A stretch of DNA of 47,943 bases from a virus: IMG/VR virus record IMGVR_UViG_3300019755_000003, positions 1 through 47,943 of that record; one strand, 5' to 3'. Positions within the stretch are counted from its first letter, which is position 1. Each line of letters begins with the position of its first letter. Shown piece by piece: positions 40,880 to 47,550 of the stretch. The position numbers and the translations under genes were made by a program. Under the pieces are notes generated by a model. The model saw only the letters and a list, made by a program, of their open reading frames with translations. It did not search any database and was not told the origin of the DNA.

Positions 40880-41239
40880 ATGGTAAATAAAAACCAAGTT
40901 GAAATATATGAAGTAAATAAGAAAAATAAGCAACTTAATAAGATTGAGTTGGCGAGAAAGAAAAGACTTTCTTTGAAGAAACAAAATAATTTTGTTAATA
41001 ATATTATTTGTTATCCTTTAATCTATGCATCTAATTTGATTGTTAAATTGAAACATTCATTGTCTAATAGTATTTTTAATCTATCCTATAAAAAGAAAAA
41101 TAATCCTATTTATAATCATCTACAAGTTCCTGATTGTTGTTTTTGCGGTTATACTAAGAAAGTTTCTAAAAATATTGTTATCAGTAAAGTTATTGATGCA
41201 TATATTGTGAGTAAATCAATTGTAAGAGGTAAATATTAA
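40880..41239 (+). CDS. Hypothetical basic protein, 119 aa
   Basis: Unrecognised; basic helical N-terminus (KNKQLNKIELARKKRLSLKK), a moderately hydrophobic stretch (FVNNIICYPLIYASNLIVKL) and a CCFCGY motif near residue 86. Possibly membrane-associated. Confidence 0.7.
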   Translation: MVNKNQVEIYEVNKKNKQLNKIELARKKRLSLKKQNNFVNNIICYPLIYASNLIVKLKHSLSNSIFNLSYKKKNNPIYNHLQVPDCCFCGYTKKVSKNIVISKVIDAYIVSKSIVRGKY

Positions 41240-41243
41240 AAAA

Positions 41244-41465
41244 ATGGCAGAAGATTATATTAAAAGAAAACAAAAAAGAACTTTTATGATTATTGAAGCA
41301 AGAACTACATCTAATGAAAAACATAAAGAGGATATTGATAATGCTATTAAAATCATGAATGAAGCTATTGCTAAGATTGAGTCTAGTACAAAAGGTAGAG
41401 TAACCATGAATACCAGTGTTCAACTAGAGATTGAAAAGGGTAATGTTGATTCTATTATTTTTTAA
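41244..41465 (+). CDS. Hypothetical protein, 73 aa
   Basis: Unrecognised. A strand-helix-strand small domain (TFMIIEARTTSNEKHKED, DIDNAIKIMNEAIAKIESS, VTMNTSVQLEIEKG). Four bases from both neighbours. Confidence 0.75.
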   Translation: MAEDYIKRKQKRTFMIIEARTTSNEKHKEDIDNAIKIMNEAIAKIESSTKGRVTMNTSVQLEIEKGNVDSIIF

Positions 41466-41468
41466 AAA

Positions 41469-41666
41469 ATGGATTATTGGTTTAAATGTCAAAATTGTGG
41501 AAGTGAGATTCAAAGTAATAGTACTGAAGATAAAATTCCAAAAGAAGTAAGTTGCATTAAATGTTTTCATAAAAATAAAGTAGTTGGACATAATATACAA
41601 TTATTTACAAAAGATTTGGAAACAATTGATGAGAAAGTAAAAGAAAAAGTTGAAAAACTTTTATAA
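41469..41666 (+). CDS. Zinc-ribbon mini-protein, 65 aa
   Basis: CQNCG at residues 7-11 and CIKC at about 30-33 give a zinc ribbon, followed by a charged helical tail. Probable nucleic-acid or protein adaptor. Confidence 0.8.
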   Translation: MDYWFKCQNCGSEIQSNSTEDKIPKEVSCIKCFHKNKVVGHNIQLFTKDLETIDEKVKEKVEKLL

Positions 41667-41681
41667 AATTGAATAAAAAAA

Positions 41682-41891
41682 ATGAATGATCAAGAATTAA
41701 TTAATACTTTTATAACAGGAGGTATATATAAGTTAAGTGTTGATGAGATGATTAGACTTTTGAAAATTTTACATTCTAATTCAATCACAAAATTTATATC
41801 TTACCAGAAAAATAACCGAGCTTTAATTTATGCGCCTGTTAACTGGCAGGGTGATAGAATAATTATGATAAATCTATCTAAAATTAATTAA
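41682..41891 (+). CDS. Duplicated small protein, copy 1, 69 aa
   Basis: MNDQELINTFITGGIYKLSV to LHSNSITKF and the end PVNWQGDRIIMINLSKIN. A second gene at 42346 encodes the same protein with about 17 differences in 69 residues, all in the first 47. The last 18 codons are identical at DNA level. Function unknown; the conserved C-terminus may be a contact surface. Confidence 0.8.
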   Translation: MNDQELINTFITGGIYKLSVDEMIRLLKILHSNSITKFISYQKNNRALIYAPVNWQGDRIIMINLSKIN

Positions 41892-41902
41892 ATCTATTTT
41901 TT
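41827..41902 (+). repeat. 76-base direct repeat, copy 1
   Basis: Matches 42491-42566 with mismatches only at 41834 and 41890; 55 bases (41835-41889) are exact. Covers the 3' end of the gene and continues past its stop codon. Confidence 0.9.
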
Positions 41903-41930
41903 TAAGCTTTATTTATCTTTTAAAATAGAA

Positions 41931-41945
41931 AGGTTTATAAATATG
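41931..41945 (+). promoter_or_regulatory. TATA box for the 41963 operon
   Basis: AGGTTTATAAATATG, about 25 bases before the ATG at 41963. Nearly the same as the box at 40849. Confidence 0.65.
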
Positions 41946-41962
41946 GGGCTACATCATATAGT

Positions 41963-42196
41963 ATGGTAAATGAAACAAGAAAGATAAGAAAAGTAAAAAA
42001 CTGTGAAGGATGGATTTTAAAAACAAATAAAATGGAAGTAGAAAGATTAGCTGTTTCATTAGGAATAAATTTTAGTTGGGCACTTACAAAGGAAGAGTTT
42101 GCAAATAAATTATATATTGAAGGATTAGAAGAAAAGTTTTTGGATGAAATAAATAAAAGAAAGGTAAATGGGAAATTAGGTCTAGGTTTCAATTAA
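41963..42196 (+). CDS. Hypothetical protein, 77 aa
   Basis: Unrecognised helical protein (KVKNCEGWILKTNKMEVERL, LTKEEFANKLYIEGLEEKFL). Lies inside the segment bounded by the 76-base direct repeats. Confidence 0.7.
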   Translation: MVNETRKIRKVKNCEGWILKTNKMEVERLAVSLGINFSWALTKEEFANKLYIEGLEEKFLDEINKRKVNGKLGLGFN

Positions 42197-42197
42197 A

Positions 42198-42353
42198 ATG
42201 GAAACAGAATTATTTAAAGATGAACTAAAAAAAAGAGGTATATTTAATAAAAGAAAAATATCTTATTATCTACAATTTTATAAAATTGATTTAAGTGTAA
42301 ATGAAAATATAAATTTATATATTAAAAAAACTAAAAATCTAAAAAATGAATAA
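42198..42353 (+). CDS. Small protein, 51 aa
   Basis: Found by translating the gap: METELFKDELKKRGIFNKRK then SYYLQFYKIDLSVNENI, ending KTKNLKNE. Starts 1 base after the upstream stop and overlaps the next ATG by 8 bases. Unrecognised. Confidence 0.7.
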   Translation: METELFKDELKKRGIFNKRKISYYLQFYKIDLSVNENINLYIKKTKNLKNE

Positions 42354-42555
42354 ACAAGAATTAATAAACACTTTTATTTCAGGTGATTTTTATAAATTAT
42401 CTGTTGATGATATGGTTGTGTTATTAGATTTATTACACTCTAACTCAATAACTAAATTTATACCATTTCAAAAAAGTAATAAAGCTAGAGTTTATGCACC
42501 TGTTAACTGGCAGGGTGATAGAATAATTATGATAAATCTATCTAAAATTAATTGA
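42346..42555 (+). CDS. Duplicated small protein, copy 2, 69 aa
   Basis: Paralogue of 41682-41891: MNKQELINTFISGDFYKLSV, same length, identical last 19 residues and identical DNA for the last 18 codons. See findings. Confidence 0.8.
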   Translation: MNKQELINTFISGDFYKLSVDDMVVLLDLLHSNSITKFIPFQKSNKARVYAPVNWQGDRIIMINLSKIN

Positions 42556-42566
42556 ATCTATTTTTT
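42491..42566 (+). repeat. 76-base direct repeat, copy 2
   Basis: Second copy, 664 bases downstream of the first. Exact over 42499-42553. Confidence 0.9.
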
Positions 42567-42662
42567 CTTATACTTTTATATCTTTGATATGCTTTTTTTA
42601 CTATCTGTAATCTATTATTTTATTATTATATTCTTTCTTGACTATCATTAATCATATAATAT

Positions 42663-42699
42663 AAAAAAGTCTTCTCAAATTGGCTTAAAATTGTTTTGT
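42663..42699 (+). repeat. 37-bp dispersed motif, copy B
   Basis: AAAAAAGTCTTCTCAAA followed by a 20-base stretch, 33/37 matches to 16161-16197. Here it lies between two converging operons. Confidence 0.7.
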
Positions 42700-42709
42700 C
42701 TAAAAATAA

Positions 42710-43027
42710 TTATAGTAATTTATTTATTTTTGCGTATTTTTCTAATTTTTCACTTACATCTATTAAAATATCTTTTTTTAATCTATCGAATAGAATTTTA
42801 TTTGGTTTTGCTCCACCCCATACATTCGTGAAGTTATTTTGTTCTGCTATTATTATTTCTTTTTCAATTAATATATCTATTTCTTTGTATAGTAATTTAG
42901 TTTCTTCTTTAATGCATTTATTTATTGTATTTACTATGAAACTTCCTTTTAATGATATATTTTTATTTTTATTATTACCTAATGTTAATTTTATGAATTT
43001 TTGTAATTCGTTATTTTTTTCTACCAT
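42710..43027 (-). CDS. Hypothetical protein, 105 aa
   Basis: Unrecognised, mostly helical (KEETKLLYKEIDILIEKEII, ILFDRLKKDILIDVSEKLEK). The minus strand was chosen over the overlapping plus-strand frame because the start overlaps the upstream minus-strand gene and that plus frame has a low-complexity Phe/Ser translation. Confidence 0.7.
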   Translation of the reverse strand: MVEKNNELQKFIKLTLGNNKNKNISLKGSFIVNTINKCIKEETKLLYKEIDILIEKEIIIAEQNNFTNVWGGAKPNKILFDRLKKDILIDVSEKLEKYAKINKLL

Positions 43028-43179
43028 CTTCTTTCTCTGTTGTGTATATTTTTAGATCTATCTTTTTTTCCATGTCTTGTCTTTCTTGGTCTTGCAAATC
43101 CTATTATTTGTGATTCTGTTTCAAATTCGTCATAGAATGGGTTTCTTTTCATTTGTTTGGTTTTTTTTAGTTTTGTCAT
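43021..43179 (-). CDS. Small very basic protein, 52 aa
   Basis: Found by translating the gap: MTKLKKTKQMKRNPFYDEFE, then ARPRKTRHGKKDRSK and NRERRW. Coupled to the upstream gene by an ATGA overlap and to the next by a 7-base overlap. Likely nucleic-acid binding by charge only. Confidence 0.7.
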   Translation of the reverse strand: MTKLKKTKQMKRNPFYDEFETESQIIGFARPRKTRHGKKDRSKNIHNRERRW

Positions 43180-43355
43180 TTTTTAATTAATCTCCAATAA
43201 TCTTTATTTGCTTCTCTTAATTTAATATTATCATTTTTAGCTATTTTATACCACTTATAAAATAATATTGGATATAAAATAAAGCCTATAATTCTATCTA
43301 TTAGTGTCATATCATGTTTTTTCATAATTTTTTTTGCTTCTTTATATTTTATCAT
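43176..43355 (-). CDS. Small protein with one hydrophobic segment, 59 aa
   Basis: Found by translating the gap: MIKYKEAKKIMKKHDMTLID, then RIIGFILYPILFYKWYKIA (a short TM or membrane-bound helix) and a charged end. ATGA overlap with the next gene; 7 bases from the ATPase gene. Confidence 0.7.
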   Translation of the reverse strand: MIKYKEAKKIMKKHDMTLIDRIIGFILYPILFYKWYKIAKNDNIKLREANKDYWRLIKK

Positions 43356-43362
43356 TTTTTAA

Positions 43363-44652
43363 TTAAAACTCGTGTCCCACTTTACATCCTTGAGGGATGA
43401 ATCTATAAATTTCTCGTGATTGTGGTGGAATGTATATCCATTCTTTCGTATATGTATGATTATCTAAAATTAAGCCTCCTACATCTTCTGGTGCTTTTAA
43501 TAGATATATTATTTCTCTGCTCATGATACTAGATATTGATTCTGTTTCTGCAATATATGAAAGTAAAGTACAGTCTGAACCTTCTGCTATGTCTGTATCA
43601 ATACCTTTTTGGTTTTGATATATGATTATATTGTCTATTCCATCACTACGATACATTGTCTGACAATTTTTTATTAAATGTATTGATGCCTCGTTATAAT
43701 CTATTTTTGAACAATATTTCTTTGCATCGTCAAATATTATTAAAGTTTTTTTATATTTTCTAGTGCCTTTACTTTTTACGACGTATTCTCTGGCTTTCTC
43801 TACTGCTAATGTAATATCAGTTGAAAGCAAGTATCCGTCTTTTTGGTAATAATTAAGGACTACTATGTTATTTTCTTCTCCCCATTCTTTCTCAAAGTTA
43901 ATTGTGTTATATTTTCCAAATAATCCTTCTTCTATCGCTATTCCTATTTTTGACATTGCAGATGCCTTTGTACTTGGCATTAGATCACTCGCACCTATTT
44001 GTTTATGAATTTGTTTTAGATTTTTTGCGCCTTGTTTTACCAATCCCGCACAGTATGCTCCCGCCATTGCACTTAATCCTAATGCTGTCCATGATTCTCT
44101 CTGAGTGAAAGTGTTAATTTTGTGTGAATAGTATTTCATGCCTGTGAGTGAAAATTGTTTCATTTCTGCATGTTCTTTTATGTGTGATGCACAATAGTTG
44201 GATATTTGTAAGCTTTCATTCTTTGATTTTGGGTGTAGTCTATGTGTTTTTCCTTTTTTTCTTGCTACTATCCATTCTGGCTGTTTCGGACATATAATTA
44301 ATATGTTATATTCTCCGCTTTTATGAAAGTCTGATACTATATTCTTTATTAGCATTGTTTTTCCTACACCAGAAGAAGCAAGTATTCTCATGTTCATGAA
44401 TTTTGATGGATCTATATCTAAATAAACTATTTCATCGTTTGGGTATTGATAGTTGGTATCATCGAATGGGTTTACGTATCTTTGTTTATCCCATTGATAT
44501 TTGTTTCTTGGGTTATTGCTTATACCTAGATAACACATTCCTCTATCCTTGAAATAGTCTTCTTCGATTTTTATTTGTGTTCTATATTCTGTTAGAAATG
44601 TTTTGTACGGTGATGAATGTTCTTTATTTTTTATTTTTATTCGTTTTTTCAT
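43363..44652 (-). CDS. HerA/FtsK-superfamily packaging-type ATPase, 429 aa
   Basis: Walker A is at residues 92-99 (ASSGVGKT, preceded by MRIL), Walker B at 304-309 (TLIIFDDAKKY), and a sensor-like IIIYQNQ at 342-348. This order matches the HerA/FtsK family, which includes genome-packaging ATPases of membrane-containing archaeal and bacterial viruses. No TM or HerA HAS barrel is evident; the N-terminal 75 residues are poorly conserved-looking. Membrane-containing viruses commonly use this class instead of terminase, in keeping with the rich envelope block. Packaging role inferred. Confidence 0.85.
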   Translation of the reverse strand: MKKRIKIKNKEHSSPYKTFLTEYRTQIKIEEDYFKDRGMCYLGISNNPRNKYQWDKQRYVNPFDDTNYQYPNDEIVYLDIDPSKFMNMRILASSGVGKTMLIKNIVSDFHKSGEYNILIICPKQPEWIVARKKGKTHRLHPKSKNESLQISNYCASHIKEHAEMKQFSLTGMKYYSHKINTFTQRESWTALGLSAMAGAYCAGLVKQGAKNLKQIHKQIGASDLMPSTKASAMSKIGIAIEEGLFGKYNTINFEKEWGEENNIVVLNYYQKDGYLLSTDITLAVEKAREYVVKSKGTRKYKKTLIIFDDAKKYCSKIDYNEASIHLIKNCQTMYRSDGIDNIIIYQNQKGIDTDIAEGSDCTLLSYIAETESISSIMSREIIYLLKAPEDVGGLILDNHTYTKEWIYIPPQSREIYRFIPQGCKVGHEF

Positions 44653-44664
44653 TCTCTAAGTACC

Positions 44665-44835
44665 TTATTTAAATATACCATGCCATACTCCTAATATTCC
44701 AAAATTAAATATAAATATTATTGTCATTTGCATATTGTTTATATTTGCATAAAATATACATAATAAAAAGCATACAAAAAAACCAATTAATATGTTTGTT
44801 TTTAATATTTTTATAAACTTATTATATTTTTTCAT
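44665..44835 (-). CDS. Two-TM mini-protein, 56 aa
   Basis: Found by translating the gap: MKKYNKFIKILKTNILIGFF begins TM1 (about 13-30); TM2 is about 36-52. ATGA overlap with the upstream gene. Function unknown. Confidence 0.75.
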   Translation of the reverse strand: MKKYNKFIKILKTNILIGFFVCFLLCIFYANINNMQMTIIFIFNFGILGVWHGIFK

Positions 44836-45134
44836 TCTTTATAATATCTCCATCCTTCTATTATTTTTAGATTACTTCCATTTTCTATACTTTGCCAACT
44901 TTCTGGATAGAATCTTATTTCATTTTCTGTAATTTTAAATATCTTAAAATATCCTTTTACTTTTCCGTCTACTGCAAAATATATTCTATCTACTTTTTGT
45001 TTTGGTGGTCTATTTGTGCCCCATATACAATATTTATTTTTTGATGCTCTTGTGTCGTTTAATTTGTTGATTAATGTTTTATGTTTTAAGAATATTATTA
45101 TTCCTACTATTTTCTTTGCGAATATACTACTCAT
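44832..45134 (-). CDS. PUA/ASCH-like small protein, 100 aa
   Basis: Residues about 25-100 (KYCIWGTNRPPKQKVDRIYF, KVKGYFKIFKI, EIRFYPESW, GWRYYKE) resemble short PUA/ASCH-fold proteins seen in archaea and phages, which bind RNA or modified nucleotides. The match is by pattern only. Confidence 0.6.
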   Translation of the reverse strand: MSSIFAKKIVGIIIFLKHKTLINKLNDTRASKNKYCIWGTNRPPKQKVDRIYFAVDGKVKGYFKIFKITENEIRFYPESWQSIENGSNLKIIEGWRYYKE

Positions 45135-45291
45135 TTTCTATTTTTTTTCCTCCTAAGTAACATGTTACACATTTACCGTTCATTAACATTTTCGGAACTG
45201 TGTTTTTATCTGGTATTTTTCCGCATTTATTACATTTCCATTCTATTCCTGCCTTTTCTGGTTCTTTTTGATTATTTTTTTCATCTATCAT
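45127..45291 (-). CDS. Zinc-ribbon mini-protein, 54 aa
   Basis: Found by translating the gap: an acidic start (MIDEKNNQKEPEKAG), then EWKCNKCGKIP and NGKCVTCYLGG, two Cys pairs 19 residues apart. Overlaps the next gene by 8 bases and the upstream stop by 4. Confidence 0.75.
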   Translation of the reverse strand: MIDEKNNQKEPEKAGIEWKCNKCGKIPDKNTVPKMLMNGKCVTCYLGGKKIENE

Positions 45292-45545
45292 TTTTCCCAA
45301 TTTCCTATTATTTTATTAAATCCTAACTCATATCTTTTACATTTGTACCTCTTACATAATTTATTAAATATATTTTTAGCTTCTTTTGATTTAAATTGTC
45401 CTGCTAAATTACAGGCTTTTACAAATAATATCCAATCATTAATTGAATCTTGTATATCACAATATAATGGACATAAATATGCTACATCTTTTTTATAAAG
45501 ATAATCAATCTCTATTGTTCTTATTATTTTGCTTTTTAAACTCAT
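45288..45545 (-). CDS. Hypothetical protein, 85 aa
   Basis: The start at 45545 (MSLKSKIIRTIEIDYLYKKD) was chosen over 45584 because it follows the upstream stop by 4 bases. Helical, with five Cys (LCPLYC, KACNLA, KLCKRYKCKRY). Unrecognised. Confidence 0.75.
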   Translation of the reverse strand: MSLKSKIIRTIEIDYLYKKDVAYLCPLYCDIQDSINDWILFVKACNLAGQFKSKEAKNIFNKLCKRYKCKRYELGFNKIIGNWEK

Positions 45546-45549
45546 TTTG

Positions 45550-46410
45550 TTATTCCTCCTCTTTTTTAAATCTGTCACAATCATTTAAATTACTTAGATC
45601 ATCAAAATAATCATCAGGTTTGTTTTTATATCGTTCTAAGTTATTAATAAATATTGGATAATCATTTTCATCTAATTCACATGCAGGTGCAATATATTGC
45701 CAATTTTCTAAATATAAATGTTTTGCTTCTTTTATATCTATTTTATGAATTGGTAATAAGTTTTCTTCTTTTAATATTTCTAACATCTTTTGATGAGCTA
45801 TTGATTGTTTTTTCTTTTTTTCTATATTAATATTTGATATTTTGTCTTCTATTATACTATTATTGTTATTATTTGAATTAATGTCAAAATATGAATCTGG
45901 GTTATTTTCTTCTATTTGGTTTTCTATATTATTTGTTCCCATGGCATTTAATGTTAATAATTTAATTTGTGATTTCAAGTCGTCTATTTCTGTTCTATGT
46001 CTATCTTCTTGTAATGTCTCTAACTTTATGTTTAGAATTTCGTTATTTTTTTCTAGTTCTAATAATTCGTCTTCTAATTGTTCATTTGATTGACTGACCT
46101 TTTCAATAATTTCAACTAAGTCTATTATTTTTTCTTCGATTTTCTTTGATGCTGTGTTCATTCTTATTTCTATGTCTGAAATAATTTTGAATAAGTTTTT
46201 GCATACTACTGATATATGACCATTCATTCGTCCTGATCCTGCGAGTTTAAACAGTTCTTCAATAGCTTTTTTATGAGCGAATGTCTTATTCATACCATTC
46301 TGATCTATTATTGTTGTTTCTGTTTGAGATAGATTTAATCTTTTTGAATTAAATTCAATAGCTTCTTTTATTTTATTTAAATTATCGTCAACGTTTAGTA
46401 TTTCTGTCAT
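45550..46410 (-). CDS. Coiled-coil protein, 286 aa
   Basis: Residues about 85-150 are a long coiled coil (IEEKIIDLVEIIEKVSQSNE, LEDELLELEKNNEILNIKLE). An Asn-rich linker (about 155-190) and a C-terminal folded region (SIAHQKMLEILKEENLLPIH onward) follow. Cytoplasmic. Could be a scaffold or assembly factor; its operon also holds the ATPase. Not recognised. Confidence 0.75.
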   Translation of the reverse strand: MTEILNVDDNLNKIKEAIEFNSKRLNLSQTETTIIDQNGMNKTFAHKKAIEELFKLAGSGRMNGHISVVCKNLFKIISDIEIRMNTASKKIEEKIIDLVEIIEKVSQSNEQLEDELLELEKNNEILNIKLETLQEDRHRTEIDDLKSQIKLLTLNAMGTNNIENQIEENNPDSYFDINSNNNNNSIIEDKISNINIEKKKKQSIAHQKMLEILKEENLLPIHKIDIKEAKHLYLENWQYIAPACELDENDYPIFINNLERYKNKPDDYFDDLSNLNDCDRFKKEEE

Positions 46411-46413
46411 CTT

Positions 46414-46890
46414 TTATTTTTGTTGTTGGACTTGTTGCCCCCCATAACTATTTACAATTTCTCTACTGAATTTTACGGCTTCTTGTATTTTTTTTTTGTC
46501 AAAATCGTCTACATTAAGTGTATCTACGATATTTAACAGCTTCTGATGTCCGTTCCTAAGAAATTTTATTTCTGACATCATGGTTTCATAATGTATTTTA
46601 AATTCAGCTGGTATATTTCCCCGAAAGCTAAATTCTTTTTGTCCTTTCTCTAATCCAATGAAAACGAATCTTGTTATTTTTCCAGTTAATTCGCCCCTTA
46701 TTGGGTCATACTCTGGTATATCTCTGTAGAGATATTTGAATGCATTTTCATTTCTTATAATTGGTGTTAATTTACCAAATATATCTCCTGCAAGTTTAAA
46801 TTTAAGAATGTATTCATTATCTACTGATCCTATACCATAAGAATATGAATTCGTACCTAAAAAGCAATATGACATTTTTTCATTACCCAT
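46414..46890 (-). CDS. Hypothetical protein, 158 aa
   Basis: First gene of the ATPase operon, about 23 bases after a consensus TATA box. Residues 1-95 are beta-rich (YSYGIGSVDNEYILKFKL, GKITRFVFIGLEKGQKEFSF), then a helix, ending in QQVQQQK. An OB-like single-strand-binding fold would fit the beta pattern but is not established. Confidence 0.75.
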   Translation of the reverse strand: MGNEKMSYCFLGTNSYSYGIGSVDNEYILKFKLAGDIFGKLTPIIRNENAFKYLYRDIPEYDPIRGELTGKITRFVFIGLEKGQKEFSFRGNIPAEFKIHYETMMSEIKFLRNGHQKLLNIVDTLNVDDFDKKKIQEAVKFSREIVNSYGGQQVQQQK

Positions 46891-46907
46891 AGTAATTTAA
46901 TGATTGA

Positions 46908-46925
46908 TTTATTTATATAATGAAT
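46908..46925 (-). promoter_or_regulatory. TATA box of the ATPase operon
   Basis: Minus strand reads CTATTCATTATATAAATA, placed for a near-leaderless transcript of the gene starting at 46890. Confidence 0.7.
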
Positions 46926-46977
46926 AGATAAATTTATTTGTTTTGTATTATATTTTTTATAAGTAAATAATACCCCC

Positions 46978-46998
46978 CTGTATAACGTAGTTATACAG
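46978..46998 (-). terminator. 9-bp perfect hairpin CTGTATAAC/GTTATACAG
   Basis: CTGTATAAC (46978-46986) and GTTATACAG (46990-46998) around GTA, beside a C6 run. It lies 23 bases past the stop of the 47227 gene in the transcription direction and upstream of the next TATA box, so it may be a terminator or an operator for the ATPase operon. Confidence 0.55.
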
Positions 46999-47007
46999 AG
47001 TTAAAAA

Positions 47008-47020
47008 TAAATAATCGTAC
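47008..47020 (-). other. Intergenic 13-mer, copy 2
   Basis: TAAATAATCGTAC on the plus strand, exactly as at 453-465, directly after the stop codon at 47021. Confidence 0.5.
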
Positions 47021-47227
47021 CTATTTCAACCTCTTGTATTTTCCATCATTAATTAACTTCTGAAATTTATCGACTGTTATTTCACAATCGTAATTTGTGA
47101 ATCCACAATCCATTAAGTTTATTGGAATTAATGTCATTCTATCTTTTATAGTATTTAGAAATGATATTTTTAATATTACTCCATCATTTCCAATATATTG
47201 TTCACCTTGGTTTATTGTTATTTTCAT
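47021..47227 (-). CDS. Hypothetical protein, 68 aa
   Basis: Unrecognised, beta-rich (MKITINQGEQYIGNDGVILK). Starts with an ATGA overlap after the 44-aa gene. Its MKITIN opening resembles MNITIN of the gene at 47546, possibly reflecting shared ancestry. Confidence 0.75.
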   Translation of the reverse strand: MKITINQGEQYIGNDGVILKISFLNTIKDRMTLIPINLMDCGFTNYDCEITVDKFQKLINDGKYKRLK

Positions 47228-47358
47228 CTTTCAAACTCCTCTTTCAAAAATTTTAATTCATCAACAATTTCAGATTGAGCTGTTTGCCATACTTCACAAC
47301 ACATTTCAAACTTATTTGGTTGTGGCTTTTCAATTATTTCTTTTATTATTTCTTCCAT
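47224..47358 (-). CDS. Small protein, 44 aa
   Basis: Found by translating the gap: MEEIIKEIIEKPQPNKFEMC, then VWQTAQSEIVDELKFLKEEF. ATGA overlap with the next gene supports it. Helical, acidic, unrecognised. Confidence 0.7.
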   Translation of the reverse strand: MEEIIKEIIEKPQPNKFEMCCEVWQTAQSEIVDELKFLKEEFER

Positions 47359-47369
47359 TTTTTTTAACT

Positions 47370-47381
47370 TAAATATCGTAC
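47370..47381 (-). other. Intergenic 12-mer, copy 3 (one base shorter)
   Basis: TAAATATCGTAC on the plus strand, directly after the stop codon at 47382. Related to copies at 453 and 47008. Confidence 0.45.
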
Positions 47382-47546
47382 CTATCCCTCTAACAACTCA
47401 ATAAAATCCACAATTATATTTGGTGGGTTTAATGAATTATCTTTCTCATTCATAATAGCAATTGTATCCTTTAATGCTAATTTCAATGAGTCTCTCTCAT
47501 TCTCACTTAATTCAATTTTATATTTTTTATTTATTGTTATATTCAT
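47382..47546 (-). CDS. Small protein, 54 aa
   Basis: Found by translating the gap: MNITINKKYKIELSENERDS, then LKLALKDTIAIMNEKDNSLN and VDFIELLEG. Starts 4 bases after the methyltransferase stop. Unrecognised helical protein. Confidence 0.75.
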   Translation of the reverse strand: MNITINKKYKIELSENERDSLKLALKDTIAIMNEKDNSLNPPNIIVDFIELLEG

Positions 47547-47550
47547 CTTT

